Shown here piece by piece: positions 1-11,961 of a stretch of 64,000 nt of DNA; the first letter of the stretch is position 1, and the number at the start of each line of letters is the position of its first letter. The stretch lies in contig JADNYJ010000067.1 of NCBI GenBank assembly GCA_015501075.1, positions 1 through 64,000 of the forward strand. The letters are read 5' to 3'. The notes beneath the pieces were generated by a model, which saw only the letters and a program-made list of their open reading frames with translations, made no database searches and was not told where the DNA came from. This DNA is from Gymnopilus junonius. Its lineage: Eukaryota > Basidiomycota > Agaricomycetes > Agaricales > Galerinaceae. Both the position numbers and the translations under genes were made by a program.

Positions 1-1884
1 CCTTTGGGTATGTATCAGTACCGAAATTTTAGAAAAGAACGAGGAGAAAAAATCACTTTTCCTCAGGGGAGCCTGTCACCTGTCGGCCGTCGCCACCACG
101 TTCAATTTCACGTTGACGAAGACTCTGACCAGCCTCATTCATCAGCATACCGACAATACCAGATTCAGGATCTCTGAACATCCCATGCACAGTCACAATG
201 CCCTCAAGGCCTTTCTTGAAGGAAAGTTCGCCATAGATACGAAATTCATGGAATATTTTCTTCTCCTGCTCCTTGGTGAACGCAAACTTAATGACCATGT
301 TGCGTTTCACGACTTGGCCGGATTTCAAGGTCAGCGTAACAGCAGCGGGATGGACGACGCCTACAGCGCCTCGACCGAGAGGTTCCTTTAGGACAATCGA
401 GACGTACTCTTGAACACTGAAACGCGTCTGCTTGGGGTATCTTTTGAGTTCCGCGTGACCTGGGACACAGGAAGGACCAATTCGGAGAAAAGAAGAGGGT
501 GCAGGTGAACAAAATGCCCCGTAGTCAAGTGTGACGAGTATTAAATCTCGCTTGGCGATTTGGTCGTAAATCTCTTGCAATTGTCAACAATAGAGCTGGA
601 ATAACGGAAGAAGATATTCACCTCTATATCATCAACTTCATCGGCAGGGGTAGATTCCGGTTGTCTGTGATTGAGTAGTTCTACTTTGTCGACGTGGTCG
701 GTCGAACGTTTATGAGTTGTTCCTGAATTCGGGAACTCCAGTCGTTCGAGTGCATCCTGAACAATGGCAGTGTGGAGTCCAATATGCAGTTTCCGATACG
801 ATGGGTCCTCCATATTGATAGGGTCAATTAAACCAGATAAGTACAAGGTCTGGGAGGCCCGATGGCGGAAACCAATGCGCTCGTAACGGCCACATTGAAA
901 AATCATGAATGTTGAATCGTGCGTAGTAGCGGTAGCCCAAGCCTGGCGAGTCGTTAGATCTCCTTAATCACGACTTCGGGAACGGACCTACGTGCTGAAT
1001 GTAATGACGAAATTCTGGCCGATATTGTTTGGACTGCAAGGGTCTTCTGGGTACCGTGACAGTTTTGGCAACCTTCACTGTGGCACTTGTTCCGACGCAA
1101 GCCCTTGACCGTTTCGGAACCCTGGCAGGCACGAGGCCCTTATGAGCGTCTGGAGGACGAATTGCAGGAGACATTGTCCTATATCCTAGAGTACGACACA
1201 TCTCCCAAGTAAAAGACGCGTCCTGCGTCAATGTCTGGAACATTCCTGTGGCCGTATCTGTCATGGCGAACATATGCCAAGTCGCAAGCCGAGGATATTG
1301 TCGAGAAAGATCTTGGATCTTTTTCTCCAACGTCTCGTTAAGACCGTCCATGAGCTCAGGTCGTTCTCTAAGCCTCCTGGTTACAGCAAGCCACGCCTCG
1401 GTTGTGAAGAGTAATCCACTGCCCGATAGATCCTCCACAAAATCGAAAGGTGTCCTCCAGTTTTCGCGACCAGGGTGAAGAGCGAGCTTGTATGAATATG
1501 CAGCGCATAAGTTAGCTGCAAATTCACGATAGTGTATGGTCGTCGTATGAGCATCGCGAAGTAGTTCGCTTTCTGGGGTTAGGAAGAATGTGTAGTTTGT
1601 TTGTGAGAACCTATGGCCACCATCTAGAAACTCTTCAATGGCATGATTGCAAGTCTTCGAAAGATGAGAAACAATGGATGGCTGATATACAATGCACTTT
1701 AGGGTAAGGTGGGATGCATATGGCGGTCATAGAACGAGATAGGAGACGACGGGGGCATAAGATAATGGAGAGCGGTTTCGCTCTGGAAGATATAAGGATC
1801 ATAATTTGCTTCGAAGGTTTCCTTAAAAAGAGACGCGAACGGGTCATCTGCAGGAAGCTTTCGTCGGGTAGTCATTGAAGACAA
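1..1884 (-). CDS. FunK1-like fungal protein kinase, cut by the left edge
   Basis: Reading leftward from a start near 1884 (MSSMTTRRKLPADD), at least four exons encode a long N-terminal region typical of fungus-specific FunK1 kinases. They are roughly 1884-1640, 1480-970, 906-590 and 580-85. The last exon holds the kinase N-lobe: a glycine loop GRGAVGVV near 330-355 and the ATP-binding lysine in VIKFAF near 280-300, followed by a hinge-like MLMNEAGQSL. A likely GT donor at about 84-79 shows that the gene continues left of the window, so the catalytic loop cannot be seen. Family knowledge: FunK1 kinases are expanded in multicellular fungi and their substrates are mostly unknown. The start was chosen from the duplicated copy of this segment at 5.5-5.7 kb. 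Exon borders are uncertain. Confidence 0.6.
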
Positions 1885-2100
1885 GTACGAGAGGACGGAG
1901 CATGCATAACATTATACACAATTGAAGGCCATAATGCATAATTATCCCACGGCGGATCAGTGTTTATTCAAGATCAACATTGAAATGCTATAGTTTAGTG
2001 GCACAAGCAGTGGTCTCTGATCTGTAGCTGTATTATTATCTAGATTTTATATATTCTGGGATATTTTGACACGCGGGCGTATCCAGACAACCTTGTTCAA

Positions 2101-4395
2101 TTAGTCTACAACGCCAAAAAAGCCTGATGGCACTTGTGAGTGACCACTCTCTCCAATGCCGGAGCTCCGCGCAGGGTTCGTTGTATGAGATCCGCCTTGC
2201 GATAAAAGACCCAGACATAAACCCGTGGCAATGATGTCTGTAGCCCTCAAGGACGCCGCAACGGCTTCATTTAGTTGTGTACAACTCTTCAGGCTTATTA
2301 AAGTAGCTTTCCCTCGGTTGACATCCATAAGCATATGGTCCTCTTTGATTCTTTTGTGCGCAAAGTTGTTCTTATGCACATCCATCACTGCTTCTTCATA
2401 GAGATTGCTTTAATGTTCAATAAATTAGTTGAGCTCCGGCGAGTAGACTAATTCACGTACCTATGCTTGCTTGTGTGCACCAAGCGTGTCATTCCCAAAC
2501 GGTTCGAAATTGGAACCCCACCATCCTCAAGTAACAGACAATATTGTTCCTCGTGCGCATTCACTTGACAAGAAAACATGCCGTAGCATTTCAAAATGCT
2601 CGTAACACCCGCATCGTTGAGACGTCCATACCACTCGTATTCGGTCTTCAAGTCAGCCACTTCATTAGCGTCGCGAGCCAATTTCAAAACCAGAGGTCTT
2701 GGGAAATAGTCCGTTCTGTTGTCAGCGGCAGACGTGACTCCGAAGTAGACCTTCCAAACCCGGCTTGTCTTGTTAAAGAGGCGGTCGATATCAAGGAAAA
2801 CGATATCGCCGTTCATATGAGCCGAGCCCGAGGAATTTGCGGTCATATTTCCAGATCCGTGACGAGTGAATGTCCAGGTATTTCGATTGTACTGCGTGGT
2901 AGCCAGTTCACGTCCATGCAGGCGGAGGTCAAAACGGCGAGATTGAGTCAACAGTTGCAGAAAGTACTACAGATGCAAGGTCCATGATCATCTAGTTAGA
3001 TAGCCAATTGCTCAAGAGTAAAGTGGGTGTCGTACCGATTCGAGAGGTAATATCTTGGATGAAACAGGGTGCCTTTCGAACAAACCAGATGCAGATGCAT
3101 TTGGTAAAGCAGGCCTATTGTCAATTCTCAAACGAAGTAGAGCTTGAGCATATGGCGAAAGATGATCGGAATCCAGTTGTCGTGCGCGATCCACAGCGTC
3201 TTGATAGGCAACAATGAACAAACCCACACAAACCTTAACGTAGGCAAGTCCCGTCTTGTCGCTTGGCCGGATCGGTGGCGAAATAAGCAGCCTTTGGGTT
3301 TCTCGGTGCCGTATAGCAATACATTCCTCGTTGCCGGTGCTTATAATTATGAAAGAGGCGTCTCGGACAACAGCCGACGTCCAAGCCTAGTGATCCTAGT
3401 AAGCATGAAACGTACGATAAGAAAAACTAACATACCTGTTGCAGGATGAATTGTACCTTGCGTTCGGCGGCAGAATTCGTGTCTTTCCGGAGGCGTTTGG
3501 AAGACCTACCTTCGTCGTCCGGAACGGTGCTGACCGTGGAGCTGTTGATAATTTTTACAGTAGACTGTGAATCTGGGCCAGTTGGTCGGCCGGTCACAGT
3601 CAACCTTCCTTCTGTTCTGTGGTTGTGATTTCGACACCTGGAAGTGGCATCGTGTCGCCCAGACCTCTCCTGACAAGTAGTCCAATGGAAATCTCCTCCT
3701 TGAGTCCGGAGAGCAGAGAATATTTCAGATCCAAAGCCCAAGTTCTTATATTCCCAATTTATAGGAATCTGCAAGTCGTATTTGCGGACAAGGTCGAATC
3801 CTGGTTTATCTTCGGAAGATAAGAAACGACGCAAACTCCAACGGGTAAACAAGTAGGAATCTGCTGCTGCATCAGCCGATGCGGCTTCCTCAGCTTCCGT
3901 TGATACATCGAGAACAGGGATCCACTTCGTTCGAAAAGGAGGGCAGATGCTATTTTGAGAAGTGCATATTTAATACTTGGCAATAGGCCACAAGAGACGT
4001 TTCGTCGAAGATGTTGTCTTGCGAAGGAAGCCTGATGCCACGATAAGAGGATAAGATATACTTTGACTGCTTGTATTTCGAAAGCTGTTTGACGTATTGG
4101 TCGCATATTTTGGACAGGATTTCAAAGAAAGTTTTGTCCAGGAAAGCCATCTTCTTGAGGCGGAGATCTTCTGCAATGTGTCTATCATAGAACTGCGGTT
4201 TACGCGTTGCTGTGGAATTTGTGTGTAGAGGATTTTTCTCCAGGTACGGAAGCCGCATGTTGAGATCTATGTCGAGGATTGAGTGGCCGTATCTGATATG
4301 TATCTTCCTTCAGGCGGGTCAACCAGAGGCTCTTCAGACTGCTCGGTCGACGTAACCTGTTCTTCAGGGGACCTTTCGCGTTTACGGGGATTCAT
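2101..4395 (-). CDS. FunK1-like kinase, probably a pseudokinase
   Basis: Same family as the gene at 1-1884 and in tandem with it. The start is probably at 4395 (MNPRKRERSPEEQ). Further exons lie near 4258-3950 (RLPYLEKNPLH), 3860-3427, 2951-2450 and 2388-2101. The kinase N-lobe is near 2760-2480, with VLKLARD as the likely lysine strand and LLLEDGG as the hinge. Where HRDxxxxN would be expected, the C-lobe exon reads AHKRIKEDH near 2340-2370, so the catalytic Asp and the metal-binding Asn appear replaced. No DFG is visible (ATLISLKSC instead). The protein also stops soon after, with a short C-lobe ending FFGVVD. I infer a non-catalytic kinase fold. A missed exon could change this. Exons are approximate. 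Confidence 0.55.
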
Positions 4396-5280
4396 AGGTG
4401 ACAAGAGGAAAGAAACACAAGTCCTCAGCCGCACGCCCAAATTTAAGCATTTCCAACCCCCAGATAATGTCCTGCAGGCCAAAAGAAGAAACAATAGGCT
4501 TCGTATGTGGTAAATGCAAGTTTGTGGCCTTTAGTGGCCCTAAGTCTTCTGGACGTGGCCCACGTTACGGTAGCCGGAGTCTCTTTCTCTGGCCAGTCTA
4601 TTTAGGGCCTGTTCATGCCTTGCCTTCGATATATTGCTGTTCATGAATAGTCTGGGGAACTGTCATAACCATTTGCAAGGTGACCTTATATCCTTTGTGC
4701 TGTCGGGGGCAGTACTTGACACAGGAGAGTCAAGGCAGATAGATAGTCAGTACACTGTTGTTTCGCGTCGAGCTGTTTAACATGTACAATCGAACAAGGG
4801 CAAGGAGACAATTGAGGGGAGGGGGCCCAGTTGTTGGATAAAGCCTGGCTTTGGTGCACAGGGTGGGGCAGTAATGTTTTAATTATGTAATGGGTGCATA
4901 TCCTCGAAAGAGGGCCGAGATTATCGTCTGCGAGCCATAATCAAAATCAATATAGGAGCCATGACACCAACTCTTAATTGTTGCCAGCGCTCACCGTATT
5001 CAAAGCCTCCTTCCTGGATCCGGAGCTGACAAGCAGGTTATCGAGACGTAAACTATGTAGCTGGGTGAAGGGCCTTCAGCATGCTTGTGAAAGCTTGAAA
5101 GATCATAAAGGAAAGGAAAGAAATATGGACACACCTTTCATCCTCAATAACTGATATCCTTGCCCTTTGCCGTTTATCTATCCCACAGCGACGAAAACTA
5201 CGAGCCCCATTGCCGATCAGCACTCCTAGTGGAACAAAGAGCAAGCCATTGATACTGCAGAAATTCCAGTGTCGTGTGAG
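4396..5280. other. Intergenic, no gene recognised
   Basis: Only short open frames occur in this stretch and none shows a recognisable domain. It separates the FunK1-like pair from the decayed duplicate on its right and presumably carries the promoter of the leftward kinase gene at its left end. Confidence 0.4.
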
Positions 5281-6165
5281 TCAGGGAGAGTATATCCCGA
5301 ACTTCAAGACCACGGTGACTGCTCCGAAGACCTTCACTCTATCCATTGCGGCCTCATCAAGACCGTTGAGCAGCTCAAATATGGGGTTGATTGACATGAC
5401 GTCGTGCACCTCAAGCCATGCCTTGGTCGTTGTGTTGGGTTCTGGTTCTCTCGGAGAGATAACCATGTTAAATACCGGAATCTTTAGTTTGATCTTCTGG
5501 ACGCAGAGCGAGTTTGTCTGGATGCTTGGCATGAGCCCTACCTTATTGGAGAGCGGTTTCGCTCTAGAAGATATAGGGATCACAATTCGCTTCAAAGGTT
5601 TCCTTAAGAGAGACGCAATGGGTCATCCGATGCAGGCAGCATCCGGTGGCGAGTGATTGGAGGTAAGTACGAGGGGACAGGGGGGTGCAACTTGAGGTCA
5701 GAATGAATCGCAAATATAATCCTTCCACGGCGGCCGTTGGCGCGCACTGCTAGATAATTGTGTACAAGGCCTCGCTCCGCTTCAGCCAAAGAAGAGGTCC
5801 AAACGTAGAACATAAAGAAAGCAAGAGAAGAACAAAAAGTTGGAGCCCGGGAGGACAAATTACACGAACTTGCGACATCTGCTTAAAAATATAGTATATT
5901 TTTCTGAAGTATTTTGACAGGCTGGCATTGCCTAAGGTACCCCAGATAACCACAAACTATTAATCTACAATGAAAAAGGTGCCTGATGGAATTCTGAGCT
6001 GTCCTTTCCAATGTACAGGTCTGGGATTTGGATCTTCCTAAGTTCGTTGTAGGAGATTCACCGTGATAAAAGACTGAGGTATAGATTAGGTATAGACCCA
6101 TAGCAATGATTTACCGCAGCCCTCAAAGACGCGGCAACAGCTTCATTTGCCTTTGTCCAAGTTTA
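5281..6165 (-). pseudogene. Decayed duplicate of the kinase gene boundary
   Basis: Two blocks match the junction between the two kinase genes, in the same order and orientation. About 5545-5660 matches about 1765-1880, the N-terminus of the first gene (shared gagcggtttcgctct). About 5885-6165 matches about 2030-2290, the C-terminus of the second gene (shared tattttgacac/g and the peptide NEAVAASLRA). The intervening sequence also aligns loosely, including ccacggcgg at both places. The reading frames here are interrupted. This is a relic of a segmental duplication rather than a working gene. Related frame remnants (AWLEVHDVMSINPIFELL) extend to about 5281. Confidence 0.65.
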
Positions 6166-6217
6166 AGGACGGATTCTGCCTTGATCGGTGCTATAATCGG
6201 GCAGCATGGTGCTAGTG

Positions 6218-8807
6218 CTATGCACATAGAAGCCTCATGAAACGGATTCTGTGTTTTCTTTTGGATTTTTTCCGGTCCTCTGGCCTCGATTTGATGTGCT
6301 TGACTTGCTGTAACTTGTAAATAACAAGCGTTGATGTGTGAGCAGCAGGGAAACGTACCAAAAGATAGTTGTCGAGGTCATCTTTTATACCATGTGCCAG
6401 AAATCTGGGCGAAATGGGCGTGTTTTTGATGCAATCGAGAAGGTCTGATTGCGAACTAGAATTCATATCTCGTAAAAGGTATGGAAAGGAGCCTCTAAGG
6501 AGATATCTCAGGATATCACAAGCAAGGTTGTCCACATCAATACTGCACCAAAATAGCAGTCAGTTGTTTATGCAGGACCAATTTAAGACGAATGCACTCA
6601 GGAGGAGGATGGCTTACAAGACGTAAGTCAATTTTAAGTTTCATAGCAAAAAAAAGTACTTACCTAAAAATCTGACTCAGGGACTTTATCAAGTGCGATG
6701 CCACTGTGGGGAAAAGAGTATGGGCATTAGCTACATGTGCCACCGTTATAACTATGTCTGCCACCGTCCCACTAAATAGGCCATAGTCCAAAATATACTC
6801 GAAATCCGTTAAAAGGAACGTTTGAAGAGTATGGTCTTCATAAAGAGAAAATCCTTGGCTTCTGTCGGTTTCAATTAATTCCGGTGGCAAAGGGCAAACC
6901 ATATCAATGACTTCGTCCATTCTTCCGATGGCTTTCGCTCTGCCACCTATGGCTGCAAGGAGTAGGAATGCCAGAAGTTCGTGGTCGAGATATAACTTGA
7001 CAATGGGGGCCATTTTCGAACAGTAATCATGCCATATATTTTTATGCAATTCAAATTTTTCTGTTAGCCTCTGCGAAACCAGAATTCAGCCACATCGCGA
7101 GTATCAGGTTTACAGAACTATTTTTACTGACTGCTTGACAACTCCCAAGAATATAGGAACACGTAATTTGAGATGCCGCGGGTGGATTGGGAGCTTGAAT
7201 TGTCGAACTGATGCATGCAAATCGCTAGACGGCCTGGCATACTTGAACCAAAATGGCATTCCAAAAAATATATAGGTCTCAATGTCATCTATGAGGCAAG
7301 ATGAGATATGGAGTTAGAAAGACACTCAATAAGCTTTTTACCGTTGAAGGTATAGAGATGACGAATGCTTTGTATTGCCAGGTCTTCATATACCACTTCT
7401 GCATTGATAAAAAATAGCCCAGACCTTGAAGAGTCGAAGAGAAAGTCTTGAAGAGATGCGTGGTAGAATCGGAAGTACTTTCCTGAAGGACCTCGCATGC
7501 TCAATATAGATTCAAGGCCTAGCATTAGACGCTGCATTTCGCCCCGCTGGAGTCCTAGGAACTTATCCCAAAAACTAGGTGGAAGAGAATCCGGAGAAAA
7601 TGTACGATAGGCACGCGTGGTCCGGGATCGACCAAGCAGAAGAATGCCCAGTACCCATAGGGTAACAGCCAGGTCCTCTTCTTCAATTGCTGTAAATATT
7701 ATAAAATACAACAGGTCCAGGCTTTGAAATGGCTTCGTATTGCCACGTATGTTTGCATCAAGTATGACTTGCAGTTGATCAGAAGGGTTTTTCTTGTTAG
7801 CAGTGACAAATCTAGTCACCGTGGACACATAGATAAACTGGCCAGAAGCTCGGTGAACCAGTTCGTCGACAATGTGGGTGGGTGGCCATTGGCCAGCGGG
7901 CAGGTACGAGCGGAGCAGATGATGCTCTCGAATTCCATTAAATTTAGCTAGATAAAAAGTTCTGATATCAGCATCAGCATTGTATGAGTCATTAAGCATG
8001 ATTGAGGAGGAGGTATCCTTCAGAATGGTGTCGAATCTCCTTTGGATATGGCATTCAGGTCGACTAGCAATAAGAAGGGCAAAAGGTATAGGAAGCTGAC
8101 TCAAGGTCCAATGGAGAACTTGTAGAACCTCGGTTTGTTTTTCAATATCTTGACTTTGCTTTTCACCTAGGCATTCGTCCAGGCCGTCCACAATGATGAT
8201 TCGAGGATAGTTCACTCCACAGTTGTTTTCTTGATAAACTGAAATAATTGGATCGATTATCAATGCCTGACTTTGGACTTCTAGAGTGCGAGTGAAGATG
8301 TGAGGGTCCCGCTTGACTATGTTCTCAATATGTGGTCGTGTGCTGGGCATAGAAATGGCGATTTGATATGCAAGTGTGGCAATGAAGAAATCAGCAGTGT
8401 TACAGTGCTCTCCCGTTCGCCAGAAGAAAAAATCTGCAAGTAACAATTGTTTTCTCTCCAAAATTTCTGCAATTGTATGCATAATCGCTGTTTTCCCTAC
8501 ACCAGCTGAACCAGTAATCCATTTGATAGGACTATTATAGGTACTTCCTTCTGCCCACTCTTTGAGGTGAGTCAATATAGCAACGCGAGTCTCCGGATGA
8601 CATTTAGCAGGGTCTGAAAGTTCTCCAGAGTCATGATGGGCTCGCGTCGCTACCCTCTGAGCTAATGAGTCAAATTCTGGAATAATTACAGAGATCAGAC
8701 GAACTTGCGTTGGCTAGTCACCACCAACATCACTTACCTCGAGAACCCGCCTCTATGGTCTGAGTAAATGTACCACCAGAAATGAGGAGACTTCCAGTGG
8801 ATATCAT
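6218..8807 (-). CDS. NACHT-domain NTPase (NLR-like)
   Basis: A STAND NTPase of the NACHT class, as found in large numbers in mushroom genomes and often linked to self/non-self recognition or programmed death. Exon 1 (about 8807-8740) begins MISTGSLLISGGTFTQ, a short N-terminal leader. The second exon (about 8680-7289) holds the core: Walker A GSAGVGKTAI near 8500, Walker B IIIVDGLDEC near 8180, and the SRPE sensor motif near 8070. It also carries the FYHASLQDFLF signature near 7460 that usually follows the winged-helix region. Later exons (about 7060-6665 and 6540-6218) continue with helical sequence and a basic C-terminal tail. I see no WD40, ankyrin or TPR repeats, and no recognisable N-terminal effector domain, so it may be a minimal NACHT protein. 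The introns between the last exons are uncertain. Confidence 0.75.
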
Positions 8808-9640
8808 GGCAGAATAGTTGTCGAGGAATGTGTCATTGAAGGCTGCGACCTTCAATAGGACTTGAGAGACCCTAGTAGACCTGTACCCGGTGGTCACTGG
8901 TGAACCACGCTCACATGCACAGCCTCAACGCGCCGTCAAGTTATGCATATTCAATCCTGTCAGTGTTACTGCCATGATCACGAATTTTTGCCCACTTTTC
9001 GAAGGTCAACCAAAATTGCAACATGAGTATCTCAGCTCTCTCGGAGATAACTTACGGGATTAGATGGCCCTCCAGGTTCCAAGATCACATTACCGGCAGT
9101 GGTCCGGTAGAAAGGCGATCACTCCATGTCGCCACGGACGCTACAATGTTGTGCTCGACAATATCACAGTTAAATATCTACGCTTGCCTTAGCTGCAAAG
9201 ATCCATACTGTTATCCGTAAAACAATTCTTATCCCAGATGGGCAGGCTATTGGAAAGGTGATCAACGACATGGCATTGACACTGTCCTTCACTTAGTCGC
9301 AACTTGTCTGGCTAACATTATCCCTGATGTTTGGGACAACTTCCAATGTGTGAATCTACCTGGCATATCCCTAAATTTCAAACATGCGGCCAAGTACATG
9401 ATCCAGTAAGGGCATGGCAGGTGTACCATAAATGGTACGTCCTACCGTTTACTTGGTCGGGCCTTGCACATGGTAGCGCAGGCCTGCGCCATTTCCCGAA
9501 TATCTTCTCTGCCCGATTTTCTAACCCAATGGACTCCCCATCAGGTCACACCGTCAACCCCTACTGTATGCTTCTGGTGTCGTTCTGACACAACTAGGCT
9601 TGCCCCACCTTCGTATTCGTTATGAAATACACTGTTGACA
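8808..9640 (+). pseudogene. Possible cytochrome P450 relic
   Basis: Fragments in different plus-strand frames recall the middle of fungal class CYP monooxygenases. ALSEITYGIR near 9030-9060 resembles the common LKITYG helix. Near 9360-9480, WHIPKF followed by AWQVYHKWYVLPF and LAHGSA resembles the W-PGAGF/LPF--VK--LA-GTA region. No haem-binding FxxGxRxCxG motif or continuous frame is present. The stretch ends where the inverted-repeat element at 9641 begins. The resemblance is by eye and weak; the stretch may be non-coding. Confidence 0.25.
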
Positions 9641-10337
9641 TACTATGATTCGTCGGGAGTTTGAAACGACCCCGCTCCTGCCTCTCTACCTCACTCCTTT
9701 GCTCTAGAAAAAATCACATAAATACTAGACCTTCTGGCCTTTAAGATGGTGTAGAAATTTTCTCAGAGAATGCTCTGGATGAGAAAGATATCGGACAGAT
9801 GAGAAGTTTGTTACATCAAAGCAGTCAATGTAATGAGATCATCAGTTAGATCTAGCCAGATCCTAAGGAGCAGTCATGCCAAAATTTTACAGGCAGTTTC
9901 AGTACCTTTAGGCGAGCATCCATGCCAAATTTCATGTCAATTCTCGCAGTATTGCATTCAGAAAACCTGGAGGACCATTCAGAGTCCAATCCAGAGTGAC
10001 AGACGTGATGAACATTCAAGCTCCGCTTAGACCTTCTATTTACTGTGGGCAGCACTGATGCTACTGCCAGCATGCCGTCTATTCGGCTTGTCAGCGAAAC
10101 TTCAAATGAACCGTGACTGCTATGTGACTCTCGTTTCAATCTCCCCATCCTTTCACTTTTGAGACGCGGAAATGCTCCTGTTGCTTGCACTTTCAACTTT
10201 TCGTTAAAAAAACTTTACATATCTAAAGAGAATGTAAAGTTGTACATCTCTGTAAAATTTTAGCTCTCCAGAGCATGTGCAAAATTTGATATCGATTTTT
10301 CTATGTTTCCATTTCAAACTCCCGACGAATCATAGTA
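9641..10337. mobile_element. Non-autonomous TIR element (MITE-like), TA-flanked
   Basis: A 26-bp stretch at 9641-9666 (starting TACTATGATTCGTCGG) is repeated exactly, in inverted orientation, at 10312-10337. The outermost TA on each side fits a TA target-site duplication, leaving 24-bp perfect terminal inverted repeats and a body of 693 bp. Subterminal regions also show loose inverted similarity (atgctctgga near 9770 against tccagagcat near 10270). No transposase frame is present. TA duplications are characteristic of the Tc1/mariner superfamily, so this is best called a mariner-type MITE. Confidence 0.8.
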
Positions 10338-10828
10338 AAATTGTTAACTCAAACAGTATTGGGAACATATAGTGAGGCATTTATAGAAGAGGTACGACTT
10401 TTCCTTTTCCCTATATATCTCCTGACTGCCGTTCATCGCATCGTATTAGGCAAAGAAGGTTGCGTTTTTGGAGATCATGTTACATCCGAGGACCTTGCCA
10501 GTGTTCTCGCGTCATTCAAGGCGTCAAAAGATGCCCACCTATCACTGGTACGTACTCTTTTCATTCTAATTTGGTATTTTTCTATCCCCTTTGCGCTAGT
10601 TATCGATAATGATTTATGTATCCAATCCGTAAGTATCTCGACTATGCCGATATACAGACAATAAAGCCATTCGAAAGAAGCCACCATCCAAATTCATTCC
10701 ACTTCTCGAGTGCTCTATCAGATGTATAGACGTAAAGGCTACATGGCCTGTGGAAGTCTCTGTCTTTGCCAAGTTCCAGTAGTATAAGAGGGCCCCAACG
10801 TCCCAGCCGGAAAGTCAGCTAGTTTGCC
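10338..10828. other. Intergenic with an unassigned open frame
   Basis: A plus-strand frame of about 107 codons (10341-10664) crosses the edge of the MITE and shows no domain I recognise. The right part presumably carries the promoter of the secreted-protein gene starting at 10829 (a TATA-like tagtataag lies near 10780). Confidence 0.35.
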
Positions 10829-11230
10829 ATGAAATTCAGCGCTCTCTTCACATCCATCGCCCTGATTGTAGCATTCACTTCCTCTATCAATGCCGACACT
10901 ATCGTTCCCTTCAGTGGCAGCACTTGTGATGGTGTTGCTGGTAGCACTGTCCAATGTGACGGCAGTTGTCATCTCTTTGGTGGACGTCATTCTGTGAAAG
11001 TCAGTCAGAAATTTTGAAAGTAAGTCGTTCTATGTAACCGAATAATTTTTTCGCATTAGATCAGCGGATCCAGCACACATTGCGTTACATATTTCGAGAA
11101 CTCCTCATGCGAATTTATGGAAGCCCAGGGCGGCACGGACATCGTGGCTGCAGGCGCATGGCAGAATGTAAATACCGGTGGTCCTGTGGGCTCATTTATT
11201 TGTGCGCCTACCGAATTTTGCCTCGTCTAG
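10829..11230 (+). CDS. Small secreted cysteine-rich protein
   Basis: Two exons, 10829-10999 and 11060-11230, join in phase 0 across a 60-bp intron (gtcagt...cattag) and give a protein of 113 aa. Residues 1-22 form a typical signal peptide (MKFSALFTSIALIVAFTSS) ending near NA-D. The mature part has seven cysteines: STCDG, QCDG, SCHL, THCV, SCEF, FICA and FCLV. It is short, hydrophilic to neutral and rich in Gly and Ser. Small secreted proteins of this sort are common in saprotrophic and symbiotic mushrooms, but I cannot assign a family or function. The in-frame splice, signal peptide and stop support a real gene. Confidence 0.75.
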
Positions 11231-11961
11231 TTGCCGTAAGAAATGTTCCCCTATTTGATAGAAAATGACCTGAGATCGATTTTTTCAGTAAACCTAGGCT
11301 TGAACGTACTTGGTTATCACAGTTATTCTTCGTTCTCTGAGTCAGAAGTATGACGACGTAATTCAAGTGTAGTGTTTTGAAACCGGATTGCCGCTGCTTC
11401 TGGTAGTCTGCACGTTTCTGATGCGGTTTCTTTTCTTTGTTGACTACAATAGCACATGGGCGCCACGGCGGCATCTCAGCAGAGGGTTGATTAGAATGTC
11501 TCGCTGAAATTTGAACCTGAAAGAAGAGAAGGCATGTCGTTCAGACGCTATAGGGAGATGCAAATCAAAGACCCAAGGCAAATGATGTGGGATGAAGATC
11601 AAGCAAGCACGGTCACCGCAAGCTCTTACTTGACAAATCTATTAGGGCAATGCATTTAGTCTGAAACGTTGTAGAAAAATCTCACAAATCCATTGTTGCA
11701 TCCGGGACATCTTGTCAAGCTTAAGTTCACAGTAGCCAGTTATCCAAGAAGTTGAAGGAAAAAGGATCGACCATATGCATCAAAATCCTTTCAACAACGT
11801 TCTTACTAAACAACTTCCCATATCCATGTTCGTTCGCATTCATAATATTTTTGCAAAGCGCGTCGGGCAGCATACACGTAGCATGTGGGAGGTAAACAGG
11901 ACATGGGGGGAGGCAAGGCAAAGAGAGATGTAAGAAAAGACAGAACACCAGAAAGAACAGA
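11231..11961. other. Intergenic / 3' UTR region
   Basis: It lies between the convergent secreted-protein and eL15 genes. Only short frames without recognisable domains are seen, and parts are probably 3' untranslated sequence. Confidence 0.4.

Noticed and set aside
113..391. Plus-strand frame of 92 codons at the left edge
   Set aside because: It is antisense to the kinase N-lobe exon.
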